Notes: generated from the sequence alone by a model not told the origin. Counted from the first letter of the stretch, positions 24,408 to 34,301 are shown. The stretch: 64,000 nt of DNA from Geomonas propionica (GCF_016458235.1 NZ_JAEMHK010000020.1:1-64000); one strand, 5' to 3'. A program made the numbers and translations.

Positions 24408-25691
24408 ATGAGCAGATATCATGCAATGACGGAAGTGCCGGCTACCGCCGGATATAAGGCAGGGGACGTACTGTTTCTTTGCGGCGAGCTGTTCGGCCGC
24501 GGCTACGCCAATGGCATCGTGGACGAGGCCAGGGCCAAGGGGATGACCATCATCGGCGCCACCGTGGGGAGGCGCGATGCCGACGGCACCCTGCGCCCGC
24601 TCAACGAGGAAGAGCTCGCCACCGCCGAGGCGGGACTGGGCGGCAAGATCATCAACATCCCCCTGGAGGCTGGCTTCGACATGGAGCCGGGCCAGGACGG
24701 CATCGCTCCGGTAGACCGCTTCAAGGGCGTGAAGCCCGATGACTGGGCCTCTGTGAAGCTGGACGCGGCTGAGGTGGAATATTCCAAACAGCGCGGCACC
24801 GAGCGTTTCTGCAAGAATCTCGCGGCCGTGGTCGCCGAGCTGGAGAAGATGATCCCGGCAGGAAGCAACCTGCTCGTGGTCCATACCATGGCCGGCGGCA
24901 TCCCGCGCGCCCGCGTTTTCATGCCGATCCTGAACAAGCTCTTCAAGGGCCAGGGCGACCGTTTCCTCTCCTCTGAGGCCTTCTGGAACTCCGACATGGG
25001 CAAGCTGTGCGAGACGAGCTTCAACGAGGTCACCGCAGACACCTTGCGCTACCTGATCGACGCCACCGCAGGCCTCAGGGAGAAGCACGACACCCACTAC
25101 GCCGCCTACGGCTACCACGGCACCGGCGTGCTGATCGACGGCGTCATCACCTGGCAGTCCTACACGCCGTACCTGCAGGGCTGGGCCAAGATCCGCCTGG
25201 AAGACATCGCCATCGAGGCGTGGGGCAAGGGCATCAAGGCGACCGTGTACAACTGCCCGGAGATCCTCACCAACTCGAGCGCCCTCTTCCTCGGCGTCGA
25301 GAACTCACTCTACCCGCTGATGGATTCCCTGCGTAGCGAAGGCGTGGAGTCGGTGCTCCAGGAATGCCAGGCGCTGCTGCGTGATGGTGTGACCATTGAC
25401 GACCTGTTGCAGATCGCCAACACCTACCTCACCTCCGAGCTCATCACAAGCACCCGCGACTTCGACAGCTGGCCGCAGCACAACAAGCCGGAGCAGCAGG
25501 AGTACATGCTGAACACCTCGGCGGAGTTGATCAGCATGAACGCGGATCAGAAGGACATCGTCTGCGCCGTGCTCTCGCGCGCCGTCTTCCAGGGTGTCGG
25601 CAGCCTCATGTTCAACAGCTCCTGGAATCCGCAGGCGCCGGTCTTCTGGCTGAACCATGACGTGATCGCCAAGACGCTGGCGAAAGGGTAA
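24408..25691 (+). CDS. Conserved cytoplasmic protein of unassigned function (possible enoyl reductase-like)
   Basis: A 427-residue soluble protein; ATG at 24408, with AAAGGAA about nine bases upstream. The N-terminal part reads like a Rossmann-type nucleotide fold: GDVLFLCGELFGRGYANGIV followed by a strand IIGATVGRR. Later conserved-looking segments are LLVVHTMAGGIPRARVFMPI, YGYHGTGVLIDG and LTNSSALFLGVENSLYPL. I associate the pattern loosely with proteins annotated as FabMG-family enoyl-ACP reductases, but cannot confirm this, and a standard FabI is present at 34504. No signal peptide or membrane segment. Monocistronic with a strong terminator. Confidence 0.6.
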   Translation: MSRYHAMTEVPATAGYKAGDVLFLCGELFGRGYANGIVDEARAKGMTIIGATVGRRDADGTLRPLNEEELATAEAGLGGKIINIPLEAGFDMEPGQDGIAPVDRFKGVKPDDWASVKLDAAEVEYSKQRGTERFCKNLAAVVAELEKMIPAGSNLLVVHTMAGGIPRARVFMPILNKLFKGQGDRFLSSEAFWNSDMGKLCETSFNEVTADTLRYLIDATAGLREKHDTHYAAYGYHGTGVLIDGVITWQSYTPYLQGWAKIRLEDIAIEAWGKGIKATVYNCPEILTNSSALFLGVENSLYPLMDSLRSEGVESVLQECQALLRDGVTIDDLLQIANTYLTSELITSTRDFDSWPQHNKPEQQEYMLNTSAELISMNADQKDIVCAVLSRAVFQGVGSLMFNSSWNPQAPVFWLNHDVIAKTLAKG

Positions 25692-25702
25692 GCGGCGAAA
25701 TC

Positions 25703-25739
25703 GGGGGGGAGCGAAACGTGTTTCGCCCCCCCTTTTTTT
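25703..25739 (+). terminator. Strong Rho-independent terminator
   Basis: A G-rich arm followed by GCGAAAC pairs with GTTTCGC and a C-run, then a run of seven T. It closes the gene at 24408-25691. Confidence 0.85.
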
Positions 25740-25743
25740 GTAA

Positions 25744-25956
25744 GGCAAATCCCCTCTGTCTCCCCTTCGCAAAGGGAAGGACGCGGGGGCTCGGGCTGCA
25801 CGTCGTGGGAGGGGACTGGCTCCGCGAGGTGCCTGTCCCCCTTGAGGCATCGGCGAAGTCGGCAGGGCTGAAATGAGCGTCCCGCTAGGGTGACAGGCAC
25901 CTGCGGAGCCAGTCCCCTTCTGTCTCCCCTTCGTTCACAAAGCGGGGGACGTGGAA
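25744..25956. repeat. Composite of two dispersed intergenic repeat families
   Basis: Contains a copy of the GCAAATCCCC...CCTTCGCAAAGGG family at 25744-25782 and a degenerate one at about 25918-25956. Between them is an inverted pair of the GGGGACTGGCTCCGC family at 25811-25840 and 25891-25917 (ACCTGCGGAGCCAGTCCCC). Other members are at 42998-43238, 45833-45860 and 60587-60629. The gap 25692-26046 has no gene; frames through it are repeat-derived. Confidence 0.75.
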
Positions 25957-26046
25957 CTCGGGGGCACTTCGTGGAGACGGTTACGGTAACAGGAAGCTTT
26001 CTTTCAACTTAAACACTTGATGACACCGAAGAAGTAGGGAGTACAT

Positions 26047-26757
26047 GTGGCACACAAGGTCCTGCTGGTCGATGATGTGAGCATGTTTCTGGAACTGGAA
26101 AAGGATTTTCTCGCCCTCTCCGCCGTCGATATCCTTACCGCCCGCAACGGCGTGGACGCACTGCGCATCTGCCGGGAACAGCGCCCGGACCTGGTGATCA
26201 TGGACCTGCACATGCCGGTCATGGACGGCGCCGACTGCTGCCGCGCCATAAAAAAAGCCCCCCATCTCTCCAGTCCGGTGATTATGGTCACCTCTGAAGG
26301 GAAGGAGGCCGATCGTCTCCTCTGCCTGGAAGCAGGGTGCGACGATTTGCTCTTCAAACCTCTGGATCGCGTGATTTTTCTCGATACCGCCCGCAGGCTC
26401 CTGCCGGCCGTGGACCGGCGCGATCGAAGGGGGAGCTGCCGATTCAACGTGAAGTTCAGGGCCTTCGGCCTCACCCTCTCCGGCTTCAGCGTCAACTTAA
26501 GCCAAAACGGTCTCTATCTCGCCTCCGACATGAACCTGGCAGAGGGGACCATGCTGGAGATGCTCTTCGCACTTCCCGAACCGGTAGGCGCCATCATCCA
26601 GACCAAGGGGCGCATCGCCTGGCTCAACATCAGCAAGGCCCGCAGGAAGAGCGCACTCCCGGAGGGCTTCGGCATTCAGTTCATCGGGATCTCCGACGAG
26701 GACCGCGAGCGGATCGATCGCTACGTAAGCACCCTTTCCCCTACCTCACGAGCTTAG
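26047..26757 (+). CDS. Response regulator with REC and PilZ domains
   Basis: A 236-residue protein. Residues 3-120 are a receiver domain: VLLVDD acid pocket, phospho-acceptor Asp in IMDLHMPVMDG, Thr in MVTSEG, Lys in LLFKPLD. Residues about 128-230 are a PilZ-like domain: RRDRRGSCRFNVKF supplies an RxxxR-like basic motif, and VNLSQNGLYLASDM matches the second PilZ motif, where D/NxSxxG is the c-di-GMP-binding consensus. It likely couples phosphorylation to c-di-GMP in motility or pilus control. GTG start. The 3' end overlaps the convergent hydrolase by 17 bases. Confidence 0.88.
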   Translation: MAHKVLLVDDVSMFLELEKDFLALSAVDILTARNGVDALRICREQRPDLVIMDLHMPVMDGADCCRAIKKAPHLSSPVIMVTSEGKEADRLLCLEAGCDDLLFKPLDRVIFLDTARRLLPAVDRRDRRGSCRFNVKFRAFGLTLSGFSVNLSQNGLYLASDMNLAEGTMLEMLFALPEPVGAIIQTKGRIAWLNISKARRKSALPEGFGIQFIGISDEDRERIDRYVSTLSPTSRA

Positions 26758-27304
26758 AAAGCTTCTTGAACTCCTCGGTGCCGGCGACGCGCAAGAGCTG
26801 GAATAGCACCGACTCGGTCGAGGTCATCACCGCGCCGGCCTGGGTCATGGTCTGCAGCGCGATATCCCAGTTGTGCTTCTTGCGGCTCATCACCGCATCG
26901 ACCACCAGGTGCACCACGTAGCCGCGCGACAGTAGTTCCAGCGCGGTCTGCAGCACGCAGACGTGGGTCTCCATACCGGTCAGGATCACCTGGCGCCTGC
27001 CGTTTTTCTCCAGGGTCTCCAGAAAACCTTCCCCACCGCAGCAGCTAAAGGTCATCTTCTCGAGGCTCGGCGTACAGAGCTTCTCCTTCAGGGCCGGCAC
27101 CGTCTCTCCGAGCCCCTTGACGTACTGCTCGGTGGCGAGCGCCGGGATGCCCAGCTCGGCCGCCGCATCGAGCAAGATGGAGATGTTGCCGGTCAACTTC
27201 CCCAGCACCTTCTCGTCCATGGCGCGACAGAGCTTGTCCTGCACGTCGACGACCACCAGTTGCGCATTCTCTCTTTCCAGAAAAAAACGTTCCATCAAGG
27301 TCAT
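26741..27304 (-). CDS. Isochorismatase-like cysteine hydrolase
   Basis: A 187-residue hydrolase of the isochorismatase superfamily. The catalytic Asp is in VVVDVQDKL, a Lys in LEKMTFSC, and the nucleophilic Cys in GMETHVCVLQTALEL. Members cleave amides or vinyl ethers (nicotinamide, isochorismate, ureidoacrylate); this short type is the poorly characterised bacterial one, so the substrate is unknown. GGAGG precedes the start. It overlaps the REC-PilZ gene tail-to-tail; no operon partner is evident. Confidence 0.85.
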   Translation of the reverse strand: MTLMERFFLERENAQLVVVDVQDKLCRAMDEKVLGKLTGNISILLDAAAELGIPALATEQYVKGLGETVPALKEKLCTPSLEKMTFSCCGGEGFLETLEKNGRRQVILTGMETHVCVLQTALELLSRGYVVHLVVDAVMSRKKHNWDIALQTMTQAGAVMTSTESVLFQLLRVAGTEEFKKLSKLVR

Positions 27305-27338
27305 GGGAGCCTCCTAAAAGCAGATTGAAATAACAAAA

Positions 27339-27449
27339 AAACCATTAGCCACGGAGAACTTCTGAGGAAATCCGAGAAAACCTAGAATCAGGGGTAAAAC
27401 CAAAAACGGTTTCTCCGATGTTCCCAGATTGTCTCCGTGGCTAATGGTT
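27339..27449. repeat. 111-bp MITE-like element with 18-bp terminal inverted repeats
   Basis: AACCATTAGCCACGGAGA at 27339-27356 is exactly inverted at 27432-27449. The interior also has opposed parts (TCCGAGAAAACC and GGTTTCTCCGA), so the whole RNA could fold into a hairpin. It lies between the hydrolase and ntrC and codes for nothing. It may serve as terminator for the leftward ntrC gene. Confidence 0.75.
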
Positions 27450-27477
27450 GTGTGGTTTTTAAAGTCTTGTCTTCCTC

Positions 27478-28914
<1,437 letters not shown>

Positions 28915-28930
28915 AAATGCTCCTAGAAAC

Positions 28931-29102
28931 CGTTCTATGTTCTACGTTCTACGTTCTAGGTTGAACCTGCAGGCCGCACTGCCTGAAACTGAAACGTAGA
29001 GCATGGAACGTCAGACGTTATTATTGCCGGTTCAGTTCGTATGCCCCATTCCTGAACTCAGAAGCATCGTTGCTTCTTATGTAGAACGTAGAACATAGAA
29101 CG
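28931..29102. repeat. 172-bp element with 22-bp inverted ends between ntrB and ntrC
   Basis: The ends are a 22-bp exact inverted repeat (28931-28952 and 29081-29102) made of GTTCTACGTTCTA-type sub-repeats. Inside is a short hairpin AGAAGCA-TCGT-TGCTTCT (29060-29077). The element separates two genes that are normally adjacent, so it may be an insertion or an attenuating structure within the operon. Confidence 0.75.
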
Positions 29103-29113
29103 TAGAACGGCCG

Positions 29114-30199
29114 TTATTGTACGAGCGGCAGCATCACCGTGAAGACGGTGCCGCGGGAGGGATCGGAATCGACCCGGATCATGCCACGGTGCTCGGACAC
29201 GATCTTTTGGCAGATGGAGAGCCCAAGCCCCGTCCCCTGGGACTTGGTGGTGAAAAACGGGGTGAACATGTTCTCCAGCACGTCCGCCGGGATCCCCGGG
29301 CCGTTGTCGGAGATGTCGATGGCCACCATGCGGGCCCGCCGCTCCCCTTTCTGCGTCAGCGCGTAATCCGCCAGCACCCGGCTGGTGACCTTCACCACAC
29401 CGCCGGTACCGACCGCCTCCATGGCGTTCTTGATCAGGTTCAGGAACAGCTGGGTCAAGAGCGCCTCGTCCGCGAGGATCGGGGGGATGCTGGGGTCGAA
29501 GTACTGCTGCAGGTAGACCTCTTTCCCCTCGCAGGCGTTCTTCTGCAAGAGGACGATATCGGAGAGGACCCGGTGCAGGTTCACCTTACCGAGCTTCAGG
29601 CGCCCCGGCGAGGCAAGGCCCAGGAGCTCCTCGACGATGACGTTGACCCGCTGCACTTCCTTCAGCATGACCCGCACGTATTCCCGGAGATCCTCGTTGT
29701 CGGGAAACTCCATTTCGAGCAGTTGAGCCGCCCCCTTGATGCCGCCCAAGGGATTCTTGATCTCGTGGGCGAGGCCGGCGGCGAGCGCTCCCAGCGAGGA
29801 GAGCCGGTCAGCTTGGCGGACGGCGCTCTCGAGCTCGCGCACGTTGGTCAGGTCGCGCAGCAGCACGATGGTGCCGATCCGCTCGCCACACGCGCTGAGA
29901 AGGGGCGAGGTGCTGGTCCCCACCGGAGTGACCCGGCTCCCCCTCTTGATCACGATATTTTCATGGTCCGAGACCGACATCCCGGTGCTGACGGTCTTTG
30001 CCACCAGCTCGTTGAGGGCGCGATCATCCTTGAAGATCTCGCTGAAGAGATGCCCGAGCGCCTGGCGCCTGGACACGCCGGCCAGTTCCTCCGCGGCCGG
30101 GTTCACCAGCGTGACGGCCCCGGTGTTGTCCAGCACGATGACACCGTCGCCCACGCTGTCCACCACGTTCGCGTAATAGTTCTCCAGCCGGTCAACCAT
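29114..30199 (-). CDS. ntrB: PAS-domain sensor histidine kinase, NtrB type
   Basis: A 361-residue soluble kinase. A PAS domain covers about 5-115 (VVDSVGDGVIVLDNTGAVTL). The phospho-acceptor His is in GLAAGLAHEIKNPLGGIKGA; the HATPase part has NLIKNAMEA (N box), DNGPGIP (G1) and GTGLGLSICQKIV (G2). No membrane segments. The start at 30199 (MVDRLENYY) has GAGGAG upstream and overlaps the dusB stop by eight bases, so they are coupled. It should phosphorylate the adjacent NtrC-type regulator. Confidence 0.88.
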   Translation of the reverse strand: MVDRLENYYANVVDSVGDGVIVLDNTGAVTLVNPAAEELAGVSRRQALGHLFSEIFKDDRALNELVAKTVSTGMSVSDHENIVIKRGSRVTPVGTSTSPLLSACGERIGTIVLLRDLTNVRELESAVRQADRLSSLGALAAGLAHEIKNPLGGIKGAAQLLEMEFPDNEDLREYVRVMLKEVQRVNVIVEELLGLASPGRLKLGKVNLHRVLSDIVLLQKNACEGKEVYLQQYFDPSIPPILADEALLTQLFLNLIKNAMEAVGTGGVVKVTSRVLADYALTQKGERRARMVAIDISDNGPGIPADVLENMFTPFFTTKSQGTGLGLSICQKIVSEHRGMIRVDSDPSRGTVFTVMLPLVQ

Positions 30200-31157
30200 C
30201 AAAAAACTCCTCCATCGCCCCGACAAGCTCGGCAGTATGTTCGATCCGGTTCACCGCGGCGCGAAAATGCGCGGCTCCCGGAAGCCCCTTGGAGTACCAG
30301 GCAAGATGCTTGCGCATCTCCATCAGGGCCACTCTGCCCCCCTCGAACTCGGTGAAGAGCTCGAGATGCCTGCGGGCGACCGCAAGCCTTTCCGCGACCG
30401 TCGGCGGGACCGGAACCTCGCCGGCCATAAGGGCGAGCGCCTCCCGGAACAGCCAGGGATTCCCCATCGCGCCGCGGGCAACCATCACCGCGTCGCAACC
30501 GGTTTCCCGGAACATGCGGACCACGTCGTCCGCGCTGAAGAGGTCACCGCTGCCGATTACCGGGATCTTCAGGGCGCTCTTCAGTTCAGCCAGTTTGGAC
30601 CAGTTTGCCTTCCCCTCGAACATCTGGGCCCGGCTCCTGGGATGCAGGGTGATGGCGTCGCACCCTTCCTCCTGCGCGATGCGCCCCACCTCGAGAAAGG
30701 TGTCGTCGCCGCAGACCCAGCCGGTGCGGATCTTGACCGTGAAGGGGAGCGGGGTCGCCTTGCGCACGCAGCGGATGATGCGCCCCACCTTGACCGGGTC
30801 CTTCATCAGGGCGCTGCCGGCGCCGGTGCCTACCACCTTCTTCACGGGGCAACCCATGTTGATGTCGATCAGCTCGCCGTATCCCTCGACCAGCCGCGCC
30901 GCCTCGGCGAGCATCTCCGGCTCGTCGCCGAAAAGCTGCATGCCGATGGGACGGTCCTCGGGGGTGGTCCTCAGCAGATCGAAGCTCTTGCGCCCTTCCC
31001 TGGTCAGGCCGTTGACGCTCACCATCTCGGTGAAGGTGAGCGAAGCCCCTCTCTCGCGGGCGATGATGCGCATGGGGAGGTTGGTGATGCCGGCCATAGG
31101 GGCCAGAAATACCCGATTCTTCAAGGTAAGGGAGCCGATGGCCACCGTCTTTTGCAT
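30192..31157 (-). CDS. dusB: tRNA-dihydrouridine synthase
   Basis: FMN-dependent reduction of uridines in the tRNA D-loop. FLAPMAGITNLPMRI at the N-terminus, the catalytic Cys in INMGCPVKKV, VKIRTGW, and the FMN phosphate region IPVIGSGDLFS and VMVARGAMGNPWLF are all family motifs. Start at ATG 31157 (MQKTVAIGSL); an open extension upstream lacks conserved residues. Length 321. A Dus gene leading an ntrBC-like operon parallels the dusB-fis and nifR3-ntrBC arrangements known in proteobacteria. Confidence 0.92.
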   Translation of the reverse strand: MQKTVAIGSLTLKNRVFLAPMAGITNLPMRIIARERGASLTFTEMVSVNGLTREGRKSFDLLRTTPEDRPIGMQLFGDEPEMLAEAARLVEGYGELIDINMGCPVKKVVGTGAGSALMKDPVKVGRIIRCVRKATPLPFTVKIRTGWVCGDDTFLEVGRIAQEEGCDAITLHPRSRAQMFEGKANWSKLAELKSALKIPVIGSGDLFSADDVVRMFRETGCDAVMVARGAMGNPWLFREALALMAGEVPVPPTVAERLAVARRHLELFTEFEGGRVALMEMRKHLAWYSKGLPGAAHFRAAVNRIEHTAELVGAMEEFFDG

Positions 31158-31305
31158 ATGTGATAACGTCCTTATCTGCCTAAAAAATGTGCATACTAAC
31201 AACTAAGAATTTAAAACGCAAGGGTTTTGTGTGGACGGCGTATACGGAAAACAGTGGAAAGTTGTAGGGAAATTGGAACGGGGAAAGGGGGTAATCCCCC
31301 AAAGC

Positions 31306-32145
31306 TCACAGTAGCCCCAGCGCCTTCTCGATGCCGGATAGGCCCTCGAGCGCGCCGCAGGGAAGGGAGAGGTGCGGCGCACGGATCTCGGGCTCGCGCG
31401 GGTTGATGCGGATGACGCGAGCGCCGGAGAGGGAACCGATACGCTCACTCGCGGCGCGTACGGTGGGAATGGCTGTCCCGGCCCCCAGTTCGACGACCAC
31501 GATGCGCCGGCCGGATTGGCGGGAAAGGAACTGACGGAAACCTTCCTGCTGGCGCGCGGTGCGCGCGCCGATCCAGGCGTAGTCGCCGAACATGAGGATG
31601 TTGGGACGCGCCGCCCTGCCGCAGCGTGGACACAGCGGGACGTGGTCGGCGCGCATGGTTTCGTGGTCGATGCCAAACTCTTCGCGGTTGTCCCAGATCC
31701 TCTCGCAGCAGGGACCGGTGCACTGCAGGTGGTGGATGGAGCCGTGGAACTCGAGGATGGCATCGTCCGCGAAGCCGGCCTTCTGGAACTGGCCGTCCAC
31801 GTTGGAGGTGGCGACGAAGAGGTCGAGGCCAAGGCGCGCGGCCCAGTCGCGCAGGAGCGCGAAGCCGGGATGGGGAACGGTGGCGCGGTAGAGGTTGGTG
31901 CGGTGGCCGTAAAAGCCCCAGCCGAAGGCGGGGTCGTGCTCGAAGTGCTCCGGGTTCGCGGCGTCGACGAAGCTGATGCCGAGACGCTGGTAGAGAGGAT
32001 AGGCGCGCCAGAAGCCGGTGTCGCCGCGGAAGTCGGGAAGCCCCGAATCGACTCCCATCCCGGCGCCGGCGGTGACTACCAGCGCCTGCGCGGCCGCGAC
32101 AGTCTCGGCCGCTTCCCTGAAAAGTGAGTCGAGCCCCGCCGCCAT
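31306..32145 (-). CDS. Sir2-family NAD-dependent protein deacetylase
   Basis: Removes acyl groups from lysines using NAD. TAGAGMGVDSGLPDFRG is the NAD-binding signature, TSNVDGQFQKAGF replaces the usual TQNIDGL-like motif, and the catalytic His is in ILEFHGSIHHLQC. Zinc Cys pairs appear as CTGPCCERIW and CPRCGRAARP. 279 residues. ybaK lies two bases upstream, so the pair forms an operon. A short GGGGG/CCCCC hairpin at 31287-31300 downstream may be a weak terminator. Confidence 0.88.
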   Translation of the reverse strand: MAAGLDSLFREAAETVAAAQALVVTAGAGMGVDSGLPDFRGDTGFWRAYPLYQRLGISFVDAANPEHFEHDPAFGWGFYGHRTNLYRATVPHPGFALLRDWAARLGLDLFVATSNVDGQFQKAGFADDAILEFHGSIHHLQCTGPCCERIWDNREEFGIDHETMRADHVPLCPRCGRAARPNILMFGDYAWIGARTARQQEGFRQFLSRQSGRRIVVVELGAGTAIPTVRAASERIGSLSGARVIRINPREPEIRAPHLSLPCGALEGLSGIEKALGLL

Positions 32146-32147
32146 GC

Positions 32148-32630
32148 CTAGATTCCCACCTGCACCGGGACCGGCTTCAGTACCCGTTGCAGTTCGGACG
32201 GAGACAGAGAGACCAGGAAGCCGCGGCTGCCGCCGTTAATATATATAAGCGGCAGGGCGAGGATGCTCTCCTCGATGTAGACCGGCATCTGTTTCCTGGT
32301 GCCAAAGGGGGAAGTCCCCCCAACCATGTAGCCAGAGTGGCGGTTGGCGGTATCCGGCGTGCAGGGGGCGACGCTCTTGACGCCGATGGCGCGGGCCAGT
32401 TCCTTGGTGGAAACCTGGAGGTCGCCGTGCATCAGCACCACGAGCGGCGCGCGGGTCTCGTCCTCCATGATCAGGGTCTTGATCACGCTGTGTTCGTCGA
32501 CGCCCAGTTCGCGCGCGGAAACGGCGGTGCCCCCCTTCTCCTCGTATTGATACGGGTGCTCACCGAAGGCAACTCCCGCCTGCCGCAATACCCGTACGGC
32601 GGCCGTGACCGGCGATTTCACCTTGGCCAT
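32148..32630 (-). CDS. ybaK: YbaK/EbsC-family aminoacyl-tRNA deacylase
   Basis: A 160-residue editing protein that hydrolyses mischarged Cys-tRNA(Pro) in known members. VRVLRQAGVAFGEHPYQYEE at the N-terminus, HSVIKTLIMED with the catalytic Lys, and GYMVGGTSPFGTRK are typical of the YbaK subgroup. AGGAG precedes the ATG. First gene of the ybaK-sir2 unit. Confidence 0.88.
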   Translation of the reverse strand: MAKVKSPVTAAVRVLRQAGVAFGEHPYQYEEKGGTAVSARELGVDEHSVIKTLIMEDETRAPLVVLMHGDLQVSTKELARAIGVKSVAPCTPDTANRHSGYMVGGTSPFGTRKQMPVYIEESILALPLIYINGGSRGFLVSLSPSELQRVLKPVPVQVGI

Positions 32631-32757
32631 TGCAGTTCTCCTCCAATAGATTTGATTTCCTTAGTAAAAAAGTCACTTGCCAGGTACGGTCATACCGGCT
32701 ATAGATTAATAGCACGTCTTCAGCAGCTTAACAACGGTGTAACTAGGGTAACTTGTT

Positions 32758-33168
32758 ATGGGAAATGAGAACCAGCGGCCGCCCAAAGTACTGGTCATGG
32801 ACGACGACGAGATGGTCCGGTTTGTAGCGGGCGAAACGTTGAAGCGTTACGGTTTCGAGGTCGAATTCGCCAACGACGGCGCCCAGGCCGTGGAGGTCTA
32901 CCGCGAGCGGCACGAAGCGGGAGCCCCCTTCGCCGCCGTCATCCTGGACCTGAACATCCCCGGGGGCATGGGAGGGCAGGAGGCGATGAAGCGCCTGCTC
33001 GAGATAGACCCCGCCGCCAAGGGATACGTCTCCAGCGGCCGCACCGACGACCCCGTCATGATGAACTATCAAGCCTTCGGCTTCAGCGGCACCATCGAGA
33101 AGCCGTATTTCTACCTGAACAAGCAGCTCATGGAAGAGTTCAGCACGACCCTGCGCGGCACCGAGTAA
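32758..33168 (+). CDS. Stand-alone receiver-domain protein
   Basis: A 136-residue single-domain response regulator. Acid pocket VLVMDDDEM, phospho-acceptor Asp in VILDLNIPGGMGG, Ser in YVSSGRTDD, Lys in TIEKPYFY. The segment SSGRTDDPVMMNYQAFGFSG is typical of receivers at the C-terminus of hybrid kinases, so this may be a detached hybrid receiver or a phosphate sink. No output domain. A YkgJ-type gene follows after two bases. The cognate kinase is not adjacent. Confidence 0.85.
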   Translation: MGNENQRPPKVLVMDDDEMVRFVAGETLKRYGFEVEFANDGAQAVEVYRERHEAGAPFAAVILDLNIPGGMGGQEAMKRLLEIDPAAKGYVSSGRTDDPVMMNYQAFGFSGTIEKPYFYLNKQLMEEFSTTLRGTE

Positions 33169-33170
33169 GC

Positions 33171-33683
33171 ATGACCGGACTTCAAAATTACCTCGCCCTA
33201 CTGGACCGCGTCGACGAAATCTGCCGGCGCACCTCGGAAACCTTCAGCGCACATATCACCTGCCATGCCGGCTGCGACGCCTGCTGCCGCCACCTTTCCA
33301 TCTTCGCCGTGGAAGCCGCCGCGCTCGCCGCAGCGCTTCGGGAACTCCCCACCGACCAGGCAGAACTGGTGCGCGCCAAGGCGCGGGCAGCGCACGTAGA
33401 TTCCCCCTGCCCGCTGCTCCACGACGGGCTCTGCCTGCTCTACCATGCCCGTCCCATCATCTGCCGCACCCACGGTCTGCCGCTTCTTCTGCTGCGCGAG
33501 GGTGAAAGGGCGGTCGATTTCTGCCCGGAAAACTTCCAGGGGCTCCCCAGCATCCCCGGCAGCGCCGTCCTCGACCTGGAGCGGCTCAACATGATGCTGG
33601 CCACGGTCAATGCGCTGTACCTGCAGTCCTATCCGGGGCCGGAGCGGCTCACCATAGCCCAGGCGCTCACTCTCACCGATTGA
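33171..33683 (+). CDS. YkgJ-family cysteine-cluster protein
   Basis: A 170-residue protein with the YkgJ Cys pattern: CHAGCDACCRH near residue 25-35, then CPLLHDGLCLLYHARPIICRTHG. These Cys are thought to bind zinc or an Fe-S cluster. The function of the family is unsettled. It is probably co-transcribed with the receiver gene two bases upstream. A related protein is encoded at 59880. Confidence 0.8.
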   Translation: MTGLQNYLALLDRVDEICRRTSETFSAHITCHAGCDACCRHLSIFAVEAAALAAALRELPTDQAELVRAKARAAHVDSPCPLLHDGLCLLYHARPIICRTHGLPLLLLREGERAVDFCPENFQGLPSIPGSAVLDLERLNMMLATVNALYLQSYPGPERLTIAQALTLTD

Positions 33684-33813
33684 CTTTTCCATCTACTTCA
33701 GGGTATATGGCCCGGTGTCAATGATTTCGCGTCGGCGCGGCCGCGTGAGCGGTGCGCTGGCGCGGAGCATTTGTGCGCATATACTTAACTGCTGGCAAAG
33801 GAGAGGCAACAAG

Positions 33814-34071
33814 ATGAAGGTGAGCTACAACACATCCGGGAGCTGCGCTTCGCGCATCGAAATAGAGATCGAGGACGGCGTCATCGTCGCCGCCAAGTTC
33901 GTGGACGGCTGTGCCGGCAACACCCAGGCGGTCGCCGCCCTGGTGCGCGGCATGGCGGTAACCGAGGCGATCAAGCGCCTGAAGGGAATCGCCTGTCAGG
34001 GCGACACCTCCTGCCCGGACCAGTTGGCGAAAGCCCTGGAGCAGTCACAATGCAGCACCACTCCTTCCTAG
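33814..34071 (+). CDS. TSCPD-domain protein
   Basis: An 85-residue protein named for the TSCPDQLAKAL motif near its C-terminus; the N-terminal half reads VSYNTSGSCASRIEIEIEDG and GCAGNTQAVAALVRGM. The domain also occurs in ribonucleotide reductases, but the free form has no proven role. The ATG at 33814 follows AAGGAGAGG; the frame is open upstream without a site. The next small gene may begin inside it or 12 bases after. Confidence 0.85.
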   Translation: MKVSYNTSGSCASRIEIEIEDGVIVAAKFVDGCAGNTQAVAALVRGMAVTEAIKRLKGIACQGDTSCPDQLAKALEQSQCSTTPS

Positions 34072-34082
34072 ACGGGGGCATT

Positions 34083-34301
34083 ATGGAAATCTTCGGCGGG
34101 TTCATGATGATGATGAGCATCATCGGCTTCTTCCTGGTGGTGATCTGGTTTATCCTTCCCTTCGTGATCTTCAACATCAAGGGGCGCGTGGACCGTTCCG
34201 CTGCGATGCTGGAGGAGATGGACCAGCGCCTGAAACATATCGAGCGTCTTTTGCAGGAACGAGACGTCGAGGAGCCGCACCCGCTCGACCCGCCGCTGTA
34301 G
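34083..34301 (+). CDS. Small single-helix membrane protein
   Basis: A 72-residue protein beginning MEIFGGFMMMMSIIGFF, with one long membrane helix (about 8-32), a basic turn (KGRVDRS) and an acidic amphipathic coiled-coil-like C-terminal half (AAMLEEMDQRLKHIERLLQE). An in-frame ATG at 34050, overlapping the TSCPD gene, is an alternative start. The layout resembles small membrane scaffold or phage-shock-C-like proteins, but no family is recognised. It probably shares a transcript with the TSCPD gene. Confidence 0.6.
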   Translation: MEIFGGFMMMMSIIGFFLVVIWFILPFVIFNIKGRVDRSAAMLEEMDQRLKHIERLLQERDVEEPHPLDPPL

